Source of the DNA: Pedobacter sp.
GTDB lineage: Bacteria > Bacteroidota > Bacteroidia > Sphingobacteriales > Sphingobacteriaceae
DNA: 64,000 bases
Direction: 5' to 3'
Assembly: GCA_031119475.1 (NCBI GenBank)
Contig: JAVHXV010000002.1
Coordinates: 124,001 to 188,000 of the forward strand
Numbering within the stretch: the first letter of the stretch is position 1; every line of letters starts with the position of its first letter. The position numbers and the translations under genes are program-made. Positions 42,539 through 50,187 of this stretch are shown here, in pieces. The notes under the pieces are model-generated. The model made no database searches. It was given only the letters and a program-made list of their open reading frames with translations, and was not told the DNA's origin.

Positions 42539-43168
42539 ATGGCAACTAAAATCAGATTGCAAAGATTCGGTAAAAAAGGGAAACCTTTTTTCCACGTAGT
42601 GGTAGCGGACTCCCGCTCACCAAGAGATGGTAAATTTATTGAGCGTTTAGGTTCTTACAACCCGAACACCAATCCAGCTACCATCGACATCAACTTCGAA
42701 AAAGCTTTAGACTGGGTAAATAAAGGTGCACAACCTACAGATACCGCTCGCGCTATTTTGTCTTATAAAGGAGTTTTGTACAAAAAACACCTAGAAGGCG
42801 GCGTGAAAAAAGGAGCTTTGACAGCTGAGCAGGCAGACGCTAAATTTGCGGAATGGCTACAGGCTAAAGGCGGCTTGATCGAAGGTAAAAAAGAAAGCTT
42901 GGTCGCTAGCAAAAATGAAGCTAAAAAAGCGGCCTTAGCTGCTGAAGCTAAGAAGAATGCTGACCGCGCTGCGGCAATTGCTGCTAAAAACGCTCCAGTA
43001 GAAGAGGTTGTTGAAGAAGAGGCAGTAGCAGATGAAGCTCCAGTGAGCGAAAGCGAAACTGTGGCAGAAGCAGCAACTGAAGAAGCACCAGCGGTTGAAG
43101 AAACCATTGCTGAAGAAGCACCTGCTGCGGAAACTTCAACTGAAGAAGAAACAAAAGAAGAAGCTTAA
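42539..43168 (+). CDS. rpsP: 30S ribosomal protein S16 with extended acidic C-terminus
   Basis: A 209-residue protein. Residues 1-80 are S16: [46 protein letters not shown], then a conserved [17 protein letters not shown]. coli S16 has about 82 residues; the remaining 120 or so are a low-complexity tail rich in Ala, Lys and then Glu ([15 protein letters not shown]...). Bacteroidetes S16 proteins often carry such tails, of unknown function. A terminator-like hairpin lies between it and rimM, so the downstream genes may be attenuated. Confidence 0.96.
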   Translation: MATKIRLQRFGKKGKPFFHVVVADSRSPRDGKFIERLGSYNPNTNPATIDINFEKALDWVNKGAQPTDTARAILSYKGVLYKKHLEGGVKKGALTAEQADAKFAEWLQAKGGLIEGKKESLVASKNEAKKAALAAEAKKNADRAAAIAAKNAPVEEVVEEEAVADEAPVSESETVAEAATEEAPAVEETIAEEAPAAETSTEEETKEEA

Positions 43169-43191
43169 CCAACGGTTTTGTTATTCGCCAG

Positions 43192-43235
43192 ATAGCGCCC
43201 TGAAGCAACATACGTGCTTCGAGGCGCTATTTTTG
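43192..43235 (+). terminator. Terminator/attenuator between rpsP and rimM
   Basis: ATAGCGCC (43192-43199) pairs with GGCGCTAT (43223-43230), and inside it GAAGCA (43202-43207) pairs with TGCTTC (43215-43220); five T follow. The two-part stem is well formed, yet rimM follows 34 bases later, so it may act as a partial terminator. Confidence 0.75.
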
Positions 43236-43268
43236 TAAAACCCAAATTCATTCGGAATACCGAGTCAC

Positions 43269-43793
43269 ATGACAAAAGAAGAATCATTTTATATCGGTTA
43301 TGTAACCAAGACCAAGGGCCTAAAAGGAGAAGTGCAGGTCTATTTTGAGTTTGATGCTTACGAAGACCTCGAACTTGATGTGGTTTTTTTGGAGATGAAT
43401 GGCAAAATGGTCCCGTTTTTTGTTAAGTCACATAAATTATATCCCAATCAGACCGGATTATTTTATTTCGACGATGTAGACCACATTGATAAGGCCCAGG
43501 CATTGCTTAAAAAGAAACTCTATCTTCCATTAAGCAAAAAACCAGAACGCGACGAGGACGAGCTCACCTACCATGACCTCAAAGGATACACTGCAATTGA
43601 TGAAACACATGGGGAACTGGGCGAAATCATTGCCGTAAACGAATATCCTCAACAATTTGTGGCAACCGTAAGGTTTAAGGAAAAAGAAATCCTATTCCCT
43701 CTGAACGAAGAAATAATCATCGAAATCGACGATGAGGAGCAGGCCATCCTGGTCGATCTTCCTGAGGGACTGTTGGAGATTTATTTGGATTGA
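43269..43793 (+). CDS. rimM: 16S rRNA processing protein RimM
   Basis: A 174-residue ribosome maturation factor for the 30S head, binding S19. N-terminal RimM domain (FYIGYVTKTKGLKGEVQVYFEFD) and C-terminal PRC-barrel domain (LTYHDLKGYTAIDETHGELGEIIAVNEYPQQFVATV...KEILFPLNEEIIIEID) are both complete. It is placed between rpsP and trmD as in many bacteria. Confidence 0.95.
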   Translation: MTKEESFYIGYVTKTKGLKGEVQVYFEFDAYEDLELDVVFLEMNGKMVPFFVKSHKLYPNQTGLFYFDDVDHIDKAQALLKKKLYLPLSKKPERDEDELTYHDLKGYTAIDETHGELGEIIAVNEYPQQFVATVRFKEKEILFPLNEEIIIEIDDEEQAILVDLPEGLLEIYLD

Positions 43794-43912
43794 GCATAGG
43801 GCATAGCGCAAGGCGCATGGAGCAAAGAAAAAGACCAAAGAGCAGGCGACAAAAGACTTTATCTCTGTAAATTGGTGCATTTAATTGGTGCAATTTTTGA
43901 CAGCCATTAGGT

Positions 43913-44542
43913 ATGAAAAAACTTGCCTTCCTTTTTTTAGTGTTCGCCTGTTTTGCGGCCTGCACAAATCACCCGAAAGAAGATAAAACTGCAGCAACAC
44001 AACAGACCAAATCTGCACCTCGCCGATCTGGCGGGCTCACTCAGCAGGATTCCATCAAGGCTACCGCAAGACAGGTATTGATCTGCCTAAAGGATAAGAA
44101 ATATAATGAGCTGAGCACTTATTTTTCTCCTGAAGGAGTTTTGTTTTCACCATACGGATTTATAGATACGCTGAAAAGTAAAAAATTAATTCCGGCAGAC
44201 TTTCTGGAATCAATCAACAGAAATTGGATCCTGACATGGGGCATTGCCGATGGTTCGGGCGATCCGATCAAGCTTACCGTGAAGGCCTACTTCCAAAAAT
44301 TTGTATACGATGCCGATTATCTGGCTGCCGAGGCAGTTGGCTACGATGAAATCATTAAAAAAGGTAATACAAAAATCAACTTGGAAGCAGTTTACCCACA
44401 TCACCACTTTGTCGAGTACCACTTTAGCGGCTTCGACCAACAACAGGATGGACTAGACTGGACAAGTCTGCGCCTGGTCTTCGAAAAGCGCGACGGGCAA
44501 TATTTTCTCAAGGCCGTGGTTCATGATCAATGGACCATTTAA
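43913..44542 (+). CDS. Lipoprotein of unknown function between rimM and trmD
   Basis: A 209-residue lipoprotein with signal peptide and lipobox (MKKLAFLFLVFACFAAC, Cys17). The mature part begins with a polar linker (TNHPKEDKTAATQQTKSAPRR) and then a compact domain, with QVLICLKDKKYNELSTYFSPEGVLFSPYGFI and HHHFVEYHFSGFDQQQDGLDWTSLRLVFEKRDGQYFLKAVVHDQWTI, of a size like NTF2-related folds. No family is recognised. Its insertion into the rpsP-trmD translation block is unusual but it may simply be a passenger. Confidence 0.82.
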   Translation: MKKLAFLFLVFACFAACTNHPKEDKTAATQQTKSAPRRSGGLTQQDSIKATARQVLICLKDKKYNELSTYFSPEGVLFSPYGFIDTLKSKKLIPADFLESINRNWILTWGIADGSGDPIKLTVKAYFQKFVYDADYLAAEAVGYDEIIKKGNTKINLEAVYPHHHFVEYHFSGFDQQQDGLDWTSLRLVFEKRDGQYFLKAVVHDQWTI

Positions 44543-44683
44543 TGTTTAAATATCAATCCGCAACCTTAAATATATGATCTATCAATCTTTTTAAATTTTA
44601 TTTGACATATGCCTTAGTGAGCAATCGCGCATCGTTTGGGGCCATCGAATGCTAATCGCTGCGCGCAATCGCCAAACAATCCT

Positions 44684-44691
44684 TACCTTTG
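44684..44691 (+). promoter_or_regulatory. -7 box of trmD, four bases before ATG (leaderless)
   Basis: TACCTTTG then CCCC and ATG at 44696. The expected transcript start lies at or next to the start codon, so trmD does not depend on read-through from rpsP. Confidence 0.7.
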
Positions 44692-44695
44692 CCCC

Positions 44696-45370
44696 ATGCG
44701 TTTCGATATCATTTCTGTTTTGCCCGACCTATTGACCAGTCCATTTGCGCACTCGATCTTGCAACGGGCCCAGAAAAAGGGGATTGCAGAGATTGTGGTC
44801 CACAACCTGAGGGACTACGCAACCAATAAGCAGAAAAGCGTAGACGATTATCCATACGGTGGCGGAAGCGGCATGGTGATGTCTATCGAGCCTTTTGCGG
44901 CCTGCATCGAAAAGCTACAGGGCGAAAGAACCTATGACGAGATTATTTTTATGAGCCCAGACGGGGAGACGTTGAACCAGGGCATTGCCAACCAGCTTTC
45001 TACCCATGAGAACATCATGATACTGTGCGGACATTATAAGGGCATTGACCAGCGGATTAGGGATGTATTTGTAACAAGGGAAATTTCAATTGGCGACTAT
45101 GTGCTTTCTGGTGGAGAGCTGCCGGCCGCTGTTTTGGTTGATGCGGTAGTGCGGCTGATCCCAGGGGTATTGAATGATGAGACATCGGCCTTATCTGACA
45201 GTTTTCAGGGCGACCTGCTGGATGCGCCGATCTATACCCGTCCTGCCGAATGGCGCGGGCATAGGGTGCCCGATATCTTGTTGAGCGGACATGAGGCCAA
45301 GATCAAAGAATGGAGACACGAAGAGTCGCTCAAACGTACACAGCAACGCAGACCAGATTTGCTGGATTAG
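44696..45370 (+). CDS. trmD: tRNA (guanine37-N1)-methyltransferase
   Basis: A 224-residue SPOUT methyltransferase that methylates G37 next to the anticodon and prevents frameshifting. Landmarks: [76 protein letters not shown] (trefoil-knot AdoMet site) and [30 protein letters not shown]. The ATG at 44696 is correct; an open frame extends to 44636 but has no family support. The start lies four bases after a perfect TACCTTTG box. Confidence 0.96.
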   Translation: MRFDIISVLPDLLTSPFAHSILQRAQKKGIAEIVVHNLRDYATNKQKSVDDYPYGGGSGMVMSIEPFAACIEKLQGERTYDEIIFMSPDGETLNQGIANQLSTHENIMILCGHYKGIDQRIRDVFVTREISIGDYVLSGGELPAAVLVDAVVRLIPGVLNDETSALSDSFQGDLLDAPIYTRPAEWRGHRVPDILLSGHEAKIKEWRHEESLKRTQQRRPDLLD

Positions 45371-45905
45371 TTTAAAATGGCGATAACAACACCATAATTG
45401 AGGATGATTGACTGCTTTGGGCATGCAACACGATGCCGTAAAAAATAAAGTGTGTGCTACAGCGGGCCGGGCTTTCCGTTCCAATCTTTTTGCTGCTTTC
45501 CGAAAATGCTGAAGGCAAAAAGGATTTTCACAGCAATCCCTCATGCTAGCAAGAAGCATAGGGAATTTATCGCGTGAGGGATCGGCGCGGAAATCCTTTT
45601 TGTGCTGCGAAAACATCCGGGAGCTCCACAAAAAGATTGGAGCAAGAGCCCGACCCGAGGCACGAGGGGCACGCCCAGTTCACAATCGACTGAGCCGTCG
45701 CATGAGCTGACATTCTGCATATCGAGCACTTAAGTTTAGAGCTAAACTTTTATCTTCGACTTAAACTTTAGACTTCATTGTGGAAAACAGCGCCTGTGTT
45801 AAAAAATAAATTATTTTTGGGCAATCACTTTTATTTCTAAAATAAAATCCCTAATATTGCAGTCCGATTTTAAACAATAAAAAATCGGCTTAATAGCTTA
45901 AAATC
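45371..45905. other. 535-base gene-free region with a large nested inverted repeat
   Basis: No gene is supported here. Bases 45464-45656 form a nested hairpin of about 190 bases: an outer stem of about 28 bases (45464-45492 with 45629-45656), a second stem (45516-45529 with 45589-45602) and a third (45536-45546 with 45572-45582), almost all pairs kept by compensating G-T pairs. A short AAGTTTA/TAAACTT hairpin lies at about 45732-45749, and the rplS promoter box (TAATATTG, about 45852-45859) at the end. The minus-strand frame through the repeat, giving CCENPFCLQHF and similar, is probably a spurious ORF. The structure suggests a mobile non-coding element or a structured RNA. Confidence 0.6.
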
Positions 45906-46253
45906 ATGGATTTAGTAAAATTTGTAGAAGAGCAGGTAATCGCGAAAAATGAGTTTCCTTCTTTCAAATCTGGAGATACAGTGAGTGTTCACTATAAAAT
46001 TCGCGAAGGTAATAAAGAACGTGTTCAAATTTACCAAGGCGTTGTTATTCAACGTAACAGCGCTGGTGCCAACGAAACGTTCACCGTTCGCAAAATGAGT
46101 AATGGAGTTGGTGTAGAGCGTATCTTCCCGATCAATTCTCCAAATATTGATAAAATTGAAGTCAACAGCTATGGTAAAGTGCGTAGGGCTAAATTGTTCT
46201 ATCTGCGCGAACTGACTGGTAAAGCTGCCCGTATCAAATCGCTAAGAAAATAG
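45906..46253 (+). CDS. rplS: 50S ribosomal protein L19
   Basis: A 115-residue ribosomal protein at the 30S-50S interface: [79 protein letters not shown], then [29 protein letters not shown]. Full family length. A separate promoter box, TAATATTG followed by GCAGTCC, precedes it by about 45 bases, so it need not depend on trmD. Confidence 0.97.
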   Translation: MDLVKFVEEQVIAKNEFPSFKSGDTVSVHYKIREGNKERVQIYQGVVIQRNSAGANETFTVRKMSNGVGVERIFPINSPNIDKIEVNSYGKVRRAKLFYLRELTGKAARIKSLRK

Positions 46254-46274
46254 TTCTTAACGATAAAAAAATAT

Positions 46275-46305
46275 AACCTTCACGATTACTCGTGGAGGTT
46301 TTTTT
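46275..46305 (+). terminator. Terminator of rplS
   Basis: AACCTTCACG (46275-46284) pairs with CGTGGAGGTT (46291-46300, one G-T pair) with a six-base loop and a T-run. Confidence 0.8.
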
Positions 46306-46315
46306 GTTTAGATCC

Positions 46316-46358
46316 ATACCATGCCTATAAGGTTTTTAAAACCTTATAGGCATGGTAT
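46316..46358. repeat. 43-base palindrome with AGGTT/AACCT core
   Basis: Two 21-base arms are perfect inverses around one central base (46337), core AAGGTTTTTAAAACCTT. The core resembles the palindromes at 21071 and 60315, but the outer arms differ (ACCATGCC). Confidence 0.75.
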
Positions 46359-46416
46359 CTAAACCTTTCTTACCTTTACGCCACCAAATATAAAACCAGA
46401 TCTTCTAATAGGAGCT

Positions 46417-47664
46417 ATGCCAATTGTTATGGACAACATGAAAACATTATTAAAAAAGTACGAAGAGAAGCAGCCAGAGATTGTTTTTGAATGGAAAGAC
46501 AAGGAGTCGGAAGCCGAGGGTTGGGTAGTCATCAATTCGCTACGGGGAGGTGCTGCGGGCGGAGGTACGCGTATGCGGAAAGGGCTTGACAAGAGAGAGG
46601 TCGAATCGCTGGCCAAAACCATGGAAGTGAAATTTACGGTTTCTGGTCCTCCGATTGGAGGGGCTAAGTCGGGCATCAATTTCGACCCTGCCGACCCACG
46701 TAAGAAAGACGTACTCGAAAGATGGTACAAGGCCGTAATGCCCTTGCTCAAGAATTATTACGGCACAGGCGGTGACCTGAACATCGATGAAATCCACGAG
46801 GTGATTCCCATTACCGAAAGCTATGGGCTTTGGCATCCGCAGGAAGGCGTAATCAGTGGGCATTATCAAGCGCGAGAGAACGAACGGATCCATCAGATCG
46901 GACAACTGCGCTATGGTGTTTCCAAAGTGCTGGAAGACCTGGAATATACGCCAGACATCAAAAGAAAATATAAAGTGGCCGATATGATTACCGGCTATGG
47001 GGTGGCCGAAGCCATCAGGCATTATTACCACATCTGGGGAGGCGAGCTGAAAGGCAAAAAGGCAATCATCCAGGGATGGGGAAATGTAGCTGCTGCGGCA
47101 GGCTATTATTTGGCCGAACAGGGCGTTAAGATTGTAGGCATTATTGACCGCGTAGGTGGCCTGATCAAGCCCGAAGGATTGACGGCAGAAGAGGTGAAGA
47201 CACTTTTTAACACCAGAGAGAACAATACGCTAGTTGCCGAAAACCTGTTGCCCTTTGCAGAAGCGAACGAAAAAATCTGGCAAGTTGGAGCCGAAATCTT
47301 TGTGCCAGCAGCAGCTTCAAGGTTGGTACAGCAGGCCGAGGTTGACCAAATGATCAGCCATGGACTGGAAGTGATCTCCTGTGGGGCAAATGTTCCTTTT
47401 GCCGATAAGGAAATCTTCTTCGGAAGCATTATGGAATATACCGACAACCATGTTGCGGTTATCCCAGATTTTATAGCCAACTGCGGCATGGCGCGCGTAT
47501 TTGCCTACCTGATGCAACGGAACGTAGAAATGAGCGATGATGCGATTTTTTCTGATGCTTCGAACATTATTTTTAATGCACTAAAGGCGATCCATCAGGT
47601 TTCGGACAAGAAGACAAATTTATCTAGCACGGCATTTGAAATCGCATTGAAACAATTGGTTTAA
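46417..47664 (+). CDS. Glu/Leu/Phe/Val dehydrogenase-family amino-acid dehydrogenase
   Basis: A 415-residue NAD(P)-dependent dehydrogenase of the glutamate/leucine dehydrogenase superfamily. Segments: LRGGAAGGGTRMRKGL, KFTVSGPPIGGAKSGINFDP (substrate-binding loop with the catalytic Lys), GTGGDLNIDE and the Rossmann motif KKAIIQGWGNVAAAAGYYLAEQGVKIVGI. Substrate is not determined; the PIGGAKSG loop differs from the PxGGxKGG of canonical glutamate dehydrogenase, so another amino acid is possible. Starts at 46417, 46429 or 46438 are all feasible. Its stop overlaps the mscS start by one base (TAATG). Confidence 0.88.
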   Translation: MPIVMDNMKTLLKKYEEKQPEIVFEWKDKESEAEGWVVINSLRGGAAGGGTRMRKGLDKREVESLAKTMEVKFTVSGPPIGGAKSGINFDPADPRKKDVLERWYKAVMPLLKNYYGTGGDLNIDEIHEVIPITESYGLWHPQEGVISGHYQARENERIHQIGQLRYGVSKVLEDLEYTPDIKRKYKVADMITGYGVAEAIRHYYHIWGGELKGKKAIIQGWGNVAAAAGYYLAEQGVKIVGIIDRVGGLIKPEGLTAEEVKTLFNTRENNTLVAENLLPFAEANEKIWQVGAEIFVPAAASRLVQQAEVDQMISHGLEVISCGANVPFADKEIFFGSIMEYTDNHVAVIPDFIANCGMARVFAYLMQRNVEMSDDAIFSDASNIIFNALKAIHQVSDKKTNLSSTAFEIALKQLV

Positions 47665-48782
47665 TGGACACTCAATTTTTTGAACAGGTCATTTGGGGAA
47701 ATACGGTCAGGGACTATTTCCTTTTTGTGGGGATCTTATTGATCGGACTTTTATTGAAACGATTCGTATCGCGGATATTGAGCCAGTTATTGTTCCGATT
47801 GTTCAGAAAATTTGCCGACGAGGTCAAGATCGATACTTTTATTGCACTGTTGCTGAAACCGATCGAATTTTTTATTCTGTTGACCACGTTCTACTTGGCA
47901 ATCAACCAATTGAGCCACCCTTTGGAAGTTGCCATTTTCCATTACCATAAAGCGGAGGGCAAGCTGAAAGTCTTACAGGAATTTACCTTGGGCGAACTGC
48001 TCGACAAGACCTTTCTTTTCTTCATTATCCTTTCATTTTTTTGGATCATTTTGAGGATGGTCGATTTTGTGGCGCACGTATTTATGTACCGCGCCATTAA
48101 ATCAGAAAATAAGGCAGACGACCAGTTGGTGCCTTTCTTGAAGGAACTCTTCAAGTTCATCATCTATTTTATTGGATTTTTTGTCCTGCTCGGCTACGTA
48201 TTCGAAGTGAATGCGCTCAGTCTCATCACAGGGCTGGGCATTGGTGGTATAGCCATCGCTTTGGCTGCGAAAGAAAGCCTGGAAAACCTCATCGGATCAT
48301 TCACCATTTTTATAGACAAGCCTTTTACGGTAGGCGATATCGTTAAGGTCGATGGAGTAGAAGGCACCATTGAAAAGGTGGGATTTAGGAGCACGGTGCT
48401 GCGCAGTACCGACAAGACAACTTATATTATTCCCAACCGTTCGATGATCGATGGCGTACTTGAAAACTTGACGAGAAGAAATTACAGAAGGGTTAAATTT
48501 GATATCGGACTGACTTATGAGACCCCAGTTGAAAATATCAAAGCCATCATCAAGGCCATTGAACAGTTTTTGGCTACACAGAAGAATACGACAGATGTGT
48601 ATGTTACCTTTGAAAGCTTTGCAGATTCAGCCCTAAAGATCCAGATCCTCTATCTGGTTGCCAATATCGACTACACCGATTACCTCCAGATCAAGGAAGA
48701 AATCAACTTCAAGATCATGGAAATTGTAAGAGCGAATGATGGCAGTTTTGCTTATCCGACACAGCGGACGGTAAGTGGATAA
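47664..48782 (+). CDS. mscS: MscS-family mechanosensitive ion channel
   Basis: A 372-residue membrane protein. Four or five membrane segments precede the conserved pore and beta domain: INALSLITGLGIGGIAIALAAKESLENLIGSFTIFIDKPFTVGDIVKVDGVEGTIEKVGFRSTVLRSTDKTTYIIPNRSMID, the MscS TM3-beta signature. The C-terminal alpha/beta domain is complete. It opens under membrane tension and releases solutes. It is coupled to the dehydrogenase gene (one-base overlap) and followed by a hairpin. Confidence 0.93.
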   Translation: MDTQFFEQVIWGNTVRDYFLFVGILLIGLLLKRFVSRILSQLLFRLFRKFADEVKIDTFIALLLKPIEFFILLTTFYLAINQLSHPLEVAIFHYHKAEGKLKVLQEFTLGELLDKTFLFFIILSFFWIILRMVDFVAHVFMYRAIKSENKADDQLVPFLKELFKFIIYFIGFFVLLGYVFEVNALSLITGLGIGGIAIALAAKESLENLIGSFTIFIDKPFTVGDIVKVDGVEGTIEKVGFRSTVLRSTDKTTYIIPNRSMIDGVLENLTRRNYRRVKFDIGLTYETPVENIKAIIKAIEQFLATQKNTTDVYVTFESFADSALKIQILYLVANIDYTDYLQIKEEINFKIMEIVRANDGSFAYPTQRTVSG

Positions 48783-48812
48783 AGTAAGGAGCAAAGAGCA
48801 AGGAAGAGGGAG

Positions 48813-48865
48813 CAAAGATGAATGACGAAAGATCAGGGATCCGATCATCCTTGCTCCCTCCTCCT
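48813..48865. terminator. Hairpin between mscS and psd
   Basis: Bases 48813-48833 pair with 48845-48865 over about 18 of 21 positions, counting G-T pairs; the arms contain GAGGGAGCAA/TTGCTCCCTC. It lies between convergent genes, next to remnants of the GAGCAAA repeat, so it may be a terminator, a repeat product, or both. Confidence 0.5.
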
Positions 48866-48879
48866 GCTCATTCATCTCT

Positions 48880-49536
48880 CTATAATTCTGCCAGAACGGT
48901 AATTCCGCCTTTTACTACTTCTCCAAGTTCAAGTTTCACATCGGTGCCGAGGGGCAAAAAGATATCTACCCTTGACCCAAATTTGATGAAGCCAAATTGT
49001 TCGCCCTGAACAACGGGATCTCCCTCTTTCACATACCAGACAATCCGTCGTGCCAATGCACCTGCAATCTGTCTGAAAAGCACAGGGGTTCCGTTTGGAT
49101 GTTCCACGACAGTTGTGGTCCGTTCATTTTCGGTGCTTGATTTTGGATTCCACGCTGCAAGATATTTCCCTGGGTGGTATTTGAAAAACTTGACCACGCC
49201 AGAAATCGGATTTCTATTAATGTGTACATTGATCGGCGACATGAAAATAGAAACCTGCAAGCGCTTGTCTTTGAAATATTCTCCTTCTTCGGTTTCTTCG
49301 ATGACCACAACTTTTCCATCAGCTGGGCAAATCACCAAGTTGTCTCCGGCGGTAAAGGTTCTGCGTGGGTTTCTAAAAAACTGGAGGACGATAACGAATA
49401 GTGCGAAGGAAACGATATAAATCAGCCATCGTAACCAGGCGAGGTCCGCAAATTTATAGTCTACAAATGCATTGAGTAGAAAAATAAACAGAACAGTAAG
49501 CGCAATGGTGGTATAGCCTTCTTTGTGGATGGTCAT
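48880..49536 (-). CDS. psd: Phosphatidylserine decarboxylase family protein
   Basis: A 218-residue membrane-bound pyruvoyl enzyme that makes phosphatidylethanolamine. An N-terminal membrane stretch (residues about 10-60) precedes VICPADGKVVVIEE, FMSPINVHINRNPISGVV (substrate loop) and the self-cleavage region FIKFGSRVDIFLPLGT, where the Ser after Gly becomes the pyruvoyl group. It is the short type (about 215-220 residues) found in many bacteria and archaea. The CDP-diacylglycerol synthase for this pathway (cdsA) lies 34 kb upstream. Confidence 0.93.
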   Translation of the reverse strand: MTIHKEGYTTIALTVLFIFLLNAFVDYKFADLAWLRWLIYIVSFALFVIVLQFFRNPRRTFTAGDNLVICPADGKVVVIEETEEGEYFKDKRLQVSIFMSPINVHINRNPISGVVKFFKYHPGKYLAAWNPKSSTENERTTTVVEHPNGTPVLFRQIAGALARRIVWYVKEGDPVVQGEQFGFIKFGSRVDIFLPLGTDVKLELGEVVKGGITVLAEL

Positions 49537-49639
49537 GGTTTCAGTTTTTAATTACCGCAAAAATCGGAAAAAAAATATTCATTTGCGACTTAAGATTTAC
49601 GAATTACAATTCAGGGTAATCCTTCCATTAAATCGTACA

Positions 49640-50176
49640 TCAAACTACCCGATAAATATCCTTTAGGTTTCTCCCCAATCCATTGTAATCTAGGCCATAA
49701 CCGACCACAAATTCGTTGGGAATTTCAAACCCGACATACGTGAGTTCGGCAATCGGATTTTTTAGGGCTGCGGGTTTATAGAGCAGGCTGCATACATTTA
49801 CCGATGCTGGTTTTTGTTCATGTATTTTGGCCAAAATGTGGGCGAGGGTAAGCCCGGTATCGACAATGTCCTCTACAATGATGACATCACGATCTTTTAG
49901 GCTAGTGGATAGGCCAAAAGTTTCCTGAATTTTCCCCGAACTGTTGGTGCCTTCGTAGGAAGCTACGCGGATGAATTCCACCTCACAGGAAATGGCAACT
50001 TCTTTGAGGAGATCGGCCATGAACAAAAAGCTGCCGTTGAGCACGCCAATGAAAATTGGACAGCGTCCATCAAAATCAACATTGAGCTGGATGCCGATCA
50101 ATCTTGTCCTTTTGCTAATGGTGTCATTCTCCAAAAGGATTTCAAAATATTTGTCGTGGATCTGGATTTTATTCAT
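49640..50176 (-). CDS. hpt: Hypoxanthine phosphoribosyltransferase
   Basis: A 178-residue purine-salvage enzyme that adds phosphoribosyl to hypoxanthine or guanine. The PRPP-binding motif VIIVEDIVDTGLTLAHIL is complete, preceded by FIGVLNGSFLFMADL and followed by the base-binding YVGFEIPNEFVVGYGLDYNGLGR. Length fits. It follows the GT51 gene by 11 bases on the same strand, an operon without obvious metabolic logic. Confidence 0.96.
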   Translation of the reverse strand: MNKIQIHDKYFEILLENDTISKRTRLIGIQLNVDFDGRCPIFIGVLNGSFLFMADLLKEVAISCEVEFIRVASYEGTNSSGKIQETFGLSTSLKDRDVIIVEDIVDTGLTLAHILAKIHEQKPASVNVCSLLYKPAALKNPIAELTYVGFEIPNEFVVGYGLDYNGLGRNLKDIYRVV

Positions 50177-50187
50177 GGTTTCATTTA

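Noticed and set aside
42763..43107. 114-residue Ser/Ala-rich minus-strand frame over the rpsP tail
   Set aside because: It is the complement of the low-complexity Ala/Glu-coding tail and has no other support.
45191..45631. 146-residue minus-strand frame over the trmD end and the nested repeat
   Set aside because: It overlaps the 3' end of trmD, and its remaining sequence is produced by the inverted repeat; it has no family and no start signal. Treated as an artefact of the repeat.
46432..46450. Canonical glutamate dehydrogenase name for the 46417 gene
   Set aside because: The substrate loop reads PIGGAKSG and differs from PxGGxKGG; only the superfamily can be supported.
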